From Agrypnia vestita (Eukaryota > Arthropoda > Insecta > Trichoptera > Phryganeidae): 64,000 bases of DNA. Position numbers and translations under genes: made by a program. The notes under the pieces are model-generated. The model saw nothing but the letters and a program-made list of their open reading frames with translations, had not been told where the DNA came from and did no database searches. The first letter of the stretch is position 1, and the number at the start of each line of letters is the position of its first letter. The DNA is taken from NCBI GenBank assembly GCA_016648135.1, contig JADDOH010000328.1, positions 434,001 to 498,000 on the forward strand. The letters are read 5' to 3'. This document shows, piece after piece, positions 59,301 to 64,000 of the stretch.

Positions 59301-59486
59301 AGCTACTACAATTGTCTTATGCTCTATTTCCACCCATATTTACTGCAGTGGCTTTGTTTTCCGTATAACTTTTTTCTATTTTCGAAATATATTATTTTTA
59401 TTAATAATGTTTTAATGTTCCTGTTTCTGAAAAGAATTTCAACTAACTATAAACCGTTAAAATGACGTACTTTTATTATTTATTTC

Positions 59487-59640
59487 GGCCGAGAGTGACG
59501 GACATTTTTATATATGTAGAGAATTATGCTTTTGAGTTTTTAGACATTTTTAATTTACACCTCATTATTATTTTATATCTCATCATCACTTGCGTCATGT
59601 GGTAGCATCAGTGATGGACCTTGTATTGTAGAGAATTTTA
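59487..59640 (-). repeat. Copy of the 19.8-kb tandem repeat unit
   Basis: The minus strand has TGATGATGAGATATAAAATA, ATAATGAGGTGTAAATTAA and AGCATAATTCTCTACATATA then AATGTCCGTC, in the same order as 19870-19975. Confidence 0.6.
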
Positions 59641-59944
59641 TATTTTGTCATCGAAATATTAATGCTCTTTATTATATACAGAAAAAAATACATTTAAAAA
59701 CACTCTTAACCACGAGATTTTATATTCTATATAGAGGCACACGTCTTTGTAAAATATTGATCTGAAAATCATTATGTGAGCTATTAACAAATGCAATTAT
59801 TTATTTATTAAATAAAAAATAGCGTGTACCTACCTACAACTCGATTTTTTCGCTAACAGATTCGGTTTAAAATTTGATATTTCTTATTTGTATATATATA
59901 TTGTGTACGAGTGGTAGAAATAAACGAATTTATATATAAATGAA

Positions 59945-60290
59945 AAGAAAGTACTTTGTTTAAAACCACTATTTGTTGAATAATCAACATGTTTCGGGGC
60001 CTATTTGTCGAATAGACCACATGGTCCATAAACTATTTGTTTAATAATTAACACGGTCCCTTCACCAAATACTTTTTTCATAAATTTACCTATTAAATTT
60101 GTTTTTATATTAGTTCTTACTTAGTTATTCAACTCCCATATATTTATTTTAGATTTTTTTAATGTCTATACTTTGATTTTTTTAGTTTACGTTGTATCCT
60201 GATGAAGGTAGCAAAAAGTATTTTCTTTTCATTAATATAAACATTATTACCGCAAGGTTTTTTGGAATTTGTTTTTGAAGAATTTATATA
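59945..60290. mobile_element. Family A inverted-repeat element, shorter copy
   Basis: Left inverted core AATCAACATGTTTCGGGGCC at 59982-60001. Right CTGATGA at 60199-60205, where the stem and GAAA are deleted. The outer end ACATTATTACCGCAAGGTTT lies at about 60241. About 345 bp, an internal deletion relative to 30625-31200. Confidence 0.5.
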
Positions 60291-60424
60291 ATGCTCATTT
60301 GAAATGAATCGGGGAAGGAGGGACACTATCAGATTAACTGAAGGACAGAGAGGATCGATATGAATGAAGTACTCCAACCCCTTGCAATATTCATGGCGAT
60401 GAAATATTCAGTGCCCCATAACAA

Positions 60425-60665
60425 GTAGTTTGCGCTCTTGAGATAATTGTAAGATTTAGCAGCTGCAGATAGGCCGCGGCCGTGTCAAGGAACAATGCGA
60501 TGAGCGTCCTGGGTTCCGGGTTCCGGGTTCTGGGGGATCCGGGCAATACGTCTTTAACCCCTTCCCAGACAAGGCCCGAACATAAATTCTTACTGACATC
60601 TGTACGTCGGCGCATAAATTAAATATTTATCGCAGGGCTTAGCCGGGATGTTGAAGAATGCGTCG
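60425..60665. promoter_or_regulatory. GC-rich intronic island with GGGTTCC triplet repeat
   Basis: Contains a GGGTTCC unit repeated about three times at 60511-60530, AACAATG (Sox-type) at 60491-60497 and CAGCTG near 60461. No coding frame with splice sites. Candidate enhancer by composition. Confidence 0.3.
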
Positions 60666-62219
60666 AGACTAATATTTAGATTAAAAATACTCTTACAGAG
60701 AATTGAGCGGTACATTGCCAACAAGATTAGGTTTACAAAATATTCTCTTTTTTCATTATGCTCTAAATATTGCAATTGATATATTTTACGTAAAAATTAT
60801 TTATTTACTATTAAAAAGAAATTTTACATCAAAATATAAAAGAAGTTATTATTACTGCGAATACGAGTATAATATAAACAAAAATTATTCAGATATTACA
60901 TACTCTTCGCAATATAAAAATAAAATTATAGGCCTACGATAACTAATGTGGATAAGCGGTAAACTCGTATTCCATACTGGTAAAAGTAACGCAAATCCAA
61001 GTGACGATCATGTTTGATTGATTGAATATTTACATTAACGGGTCTAAAAAAGTCAAAAATCAATCAGTCACAGAAAAAATAATAGAAAGTTTAATTTAAG
61101 TAAGCTTAAACAATAACTTTTTTAAATAACCTTAGCCAGCAGTATCGTCCAGCCATTCGCACCGCTTCGAACCAGTTATTAAATTCAACTAAAAATACCC
61201 TTTAAAAAACTCTCATGTATGTAATTTGTTATCCCCAAAAATTCCTAGTTTATTATTTTGTTTTAAACCTTTAATAACAAAAACTGTGAACATCAAGCTA
61301 CATATAACATATTAAATATAGTGTCTAATATATTTCGTGTTGCTGATTGGCGGTTATGATAGTGCTTGGTGGATATTCGAAAAAAAAAAACAGCTAATCT
61401 AGGTATTGTTAAAAACCCTTTTCGCTCATCAAAGTTTTGACATGTTATTTTGATTTTAATTGATTTGATATGCAATTTAATAACAATTTTACCCCCAAAA
61501 TTAAAAAAAACTTGCAGGTATGATAAATATGATTGATATAACAGTAAGTTGCTTTGAGTCAGAGAGTCAGACAGGATTTTAAATAATTTGGTACTGGCAG
61601 TGCATTTCCGTGAAACATAATATTTTAAATATCCTTAAAAATGAAGACGAAATAATAAAATACGACTTCTTCATAAGATATGAATTCTCGCCAAAGGCTC
61701 AATTTCGAGAATAATTTGTTGCGATATCTTCACTATTTGATGAATTTGTGTAGAATTTTTACTCTCCTTTTCAATCCTTTTAAATACTCAATAAAAAGTT
61801 TCTCATCTTTTCACTTCAAGGTCATCAATGTTGATGCGTCGATTTTCCTACTTGATCGAAAATGAATAAACAACAAAAGATAAACGTAATAAAAGAAAAA
61901 CTAATAATGCTATTCCTAATTGAAAAACAAATAAGTATTTTCTACTATTTTATTTAGTTAGTTGTATGCTGGACGCATAAGTTATACTGGAAACAATTGG
62001 TATCAAGCCAGATATTTAAAAAAATGAACGAACAAAAATGCCTTCATTAGAGATACGGTAGTTTAAAACTTTTGTTAAATTAAAAAAATACGAGTGATAT
62101 ATTGCGAAGAAGTGTGATTTAAGGAATAGCGTTTAATAGTGTTTTTTAATAATAATAATAAGTGACTTTGTAAATTGAATAGTTAATTAATCAGTAATTA
62201 ATAAATCGACAATAAATTT
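60666..62219. other. runt intron, AT-rich
   Basis: No exon or recognisable repeat. Confidence 0.4.
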
Positions 62220-62480
62220 CATTAATTCCTCCCGCAGACCCCCCACGTGAAAATATCCTAAGCTAAAACATTTGATAGAAACCTACCCTCTTGCATGGAA
62301 TAAATGTAACATGTTGTGATTTTAATAATTTCCGGCGCACAAGCCTCTTGAAGGGAAGGCTCCCTGGTCTCGATACATCCTCGTACGGGAAGTCCTTCTC
62401 TTCACCGATTTCTCAATAGATATCCTTCTCCCCTACAACCCCCGTAGCAGCCCTTGTACATGTATGAGCATCTCGGAAAT
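62220..62480. promoter_or_regulatory. GC-richer intronic block, candidate enhancer
   Basis: Complex sequence with CCGGCGCACAAGCCTCTTGA near 62332 and a pyrimidine-rich stretch. No open frame. Composition is the only evidence. Confidence 0.25.
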
Positions 62481-62964
62481 GGATACTTCTAAATTAATGC
62501 AAAACTCTTCTCTGAGCTAGGCAATCATTAAAATTCAATTATAAACAAATATTGTAGGTTTTACAGCATTTGTTAATTTTTCAGCATTTTTATTCGATTT
62601 TTTGATATTCTTTTTTTTAATATTACATAAGTTTATTATAATTTTTTCTTGTCTATTAAAACAATAGGAATAAATAAATTTTATCGCTGTATCTCTCTAA
62701 AAAGAGACTAACTTGTGCTTGGAGAGGATTCATTATAACATTTAAAATTCGATTGAGTTTTAACATTTCCCGAGATAGAATGAAATATTTACTAAATTAT
62801 GTTTAACATTAAAATTGTAACCATCAGGTAGTGCTATTTGTGCATGAGAAACTTTTTTTCTTATGGAACCCCGAAGAAGCGATATAGGTTTGACAATATG
62901 ACTACATTATCGACTATCAGGTCATGGCCAGTGTTTCCGTATAACGTAAATTATAATTGATAAT
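62481..62964. other. runt intron, AT-rich
   Basis: Nothing recognised. Confidence 0.4.
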
Positions 62965-63135
62965 TATAATAAAAAGCTCGCCTAGTGATTTGGTGGTCGA
63001 TTGTTCGAGCCCTATTCCATGACACCAGTTATTCTTATTTTCATGGCACGGGCTTTTAGTTTAGTTGAGAATAGTAAGAATATTGATGCGACATGTATTC
63101 CGTGTTCGCATCTCTATTTAAAAAAAAAAAAAAAA
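62965..63135 (+). mobile_element. tRNA-derived SINE with A tail
   Basis: GCTCGCCTAGTGATTTGGTGG head, TGTTCGAGCCC B-box (63002-63012), body with TTGAGAATAGTAAGAATATT and CATGTATTCCGTGTTCGC, ending in an uninterrupted run of about 16 A (63120-63135). The long pure A tail suggests a younger insertion than the other copies. The 68-codon ORF across it is an artefact. Confidence 0.8.
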
Positions 63136-63210
63136 CGTGGTGCTCTACCGTTTTACGCAATGTACGTTGCGCCAGGCGACGTTCGAGTGAGATTCGCTTT
63201 CACTTGATTT

Positions 63211-63263
63211 CATGATTGACCACAACATCTACCAAAAACTGGTAGGTGTGGTGGTCAGTCATG
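63211..63263. promoter_or_regulatory. Hairpin containing paired Runx-type sites
   Basis: CATGATTGACCACAACATCT on the left and its near-complement on the right fold around AAAAACT. The left arm carries ACCACA (63219-63224) and the right arm TGTGGT (63247-63252), both Runx consensus. In a hairpin the second site follows from the first, so chance cannot be excluded. Confidence 0.35.
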
Positions 63264-63266
63264 GGT

Positions 63267-63419
63267 TGAATTGGTGAACGTTACATTATTTAAGGTGATC
63301 ACTTAAGCCAACCGCACGATAGATTGTAACCCCTATTAACAGCCCTATAAAATATACCTACGTTTCCACATAAATAGCTTCGTCTCTGTGAGATATCTAT
63401 AATATATACTGATATTTAA
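63267..63419 (-). mobile_element. TTAA-family single-arm copy
   Basis: The minus strand, starting at TTAA (63416-63419), reads GATATCTCACAGAGACGAAG, CTTAAGTGATCACCTTAAAT and ACGTTCACCAATTC, as in the 19042-19281 arm. Confidence 0.6.
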
Positions 63420-63479
63420 AAATTGTATTATGCTGTATCCACCATTATTTTAAATGGGAGGTGTACTGAACACAGTTGT

Positions 63480-63870
63480 CATACTAATTCGGTTCTCTTC
63501 AAAACGTGATTAATAAATCGTTTAAAAGCGTCCAAGCCCGTCCAGCCGACTGTGTGCAGTAACGATGAAAAAATATTGCCAGCGAACGCATCCATCGGAC
63601 ACTGCGGGTCTTCCTGTTGACCTGTTGGAACAAATGCGTTGCAGCAAAATGCCCGAATTTTGTTTGACAGCAGTTGAACCGATCGTTAATTAAATGATGA
63701 ATAAACATATGAATGGCACATCTAATTAATGGGAATCGTCGGATATTAGTGCAAATATTTTCCATTCGGTTTATACAGAAATTGTGCTGTGTGGGAGCAC
63801 CCTTATTTATTTTGTTTATTGGTATATCGCATTCTTCAAACAGTATTGCATATTTATTCACATTCAAAAT
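63480..63870. promoter_or_regulatory. Mixed-composition block, candidate enhancer
   Basis: A non-repetitive block with several ATTAAT/TTAATTA homeodomain-type cores. A 122-codon minus-strand ORF (63499-63867) starts with Met but matches nothing I know and has no splice context. Either a conserved noncoding element or, less likely, an unknown small gene. Confidence 0.2.
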
Positions 63871-64000
63871 GAAATGAAATATAAACTGAATTGCTTTCTA
63901 GGCAAAATTCATTAAATATTGATTTTTTATTGACAACAATTTTTAAAAATGTAAATCTATTGAAAATGTGACGTTATTCGAGGAATATAATAATGTCAAA

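Noticed and set aside
63499..63867. 122-codon minus-strand ORF as a gene
   Set aside because: No recognisable domain, no splice context, and composition similar to the surrounding noncoding block.

Overview
This is an AT-rich insect nuclear window. It has one confidently recognised host exon, a dense load of decayed transposons, and scattered GC-rich islands. The evidence for an insect is the runt-type exon, a cecropia-type mariner, insect LINE remnants, TTAGG-like repeats, and many short GTAGGT/ACCTAC words of the kind common in moths. I would guess Lepidoptera, but only at low to moderate confidence. No second strong gene is visible.

Layout. At 1-345 there is a GC-rich patch with a possible minus-strand exon. 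From 0.6 to 9.5 kb the sequence is mostly repeats: two large foldback elements and a short relative, decayed LINE reverse-transcriptase ends, a 430-bp dispersed repeat, a minisatellite and a tRNA-like SINE. From 9.5 to 24 kb it is AT-rich, with GC-rich islands (11.8, 13.7, 15.8 and 18.8 kb), a hAT-like MITE with target duplication, a 609-bp long inverted repeat flanked by TTAA, and a Helitron-like 3' end at 22.05 kb that carries several heat-shock-element tracts. A mariner with a twice-frameshifted transposase lies at 24.48-25.75 kb. From 26 to 37 kb there are more LINE remnants and copies of an inverted-repeat element (family A) with a hammerhead-like motif. At 37.1-38.5 and 39.06-39.37 kb there are strong CpG islands, followed by a degenerate tandem array of roughly 220-250-bp units reaching to 41.15 kb and a two-copy block at 41.5-41.85 kb.

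The first coding exon of a Runt-domain transcription factor is at 42,142-42,541 on the plus strand. It ends at a strong phase-1 splice donor exactly where Runt domains are classically split. The other Runt exon or exons are not in the window, so the intron is longer than 21 kb. That intron (42.5-64 kb) holds SINEs, LINE remnants, an LTR with primer-binding site, MITEs and several GC-rich islands that could be enhancers of the runt gene.

The islands, tandem array and duplicated block upstream of the exon are its most likely regulatory surroundings, but this is inferred from position and composition only. The most unusual signal is the heat-shock-element array inside the Helitron-like repeat. 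Second is a recurring hammerhead-like core (CTGAYGA, hairpin, GAAA) found in several apparently unrelated repeat families.
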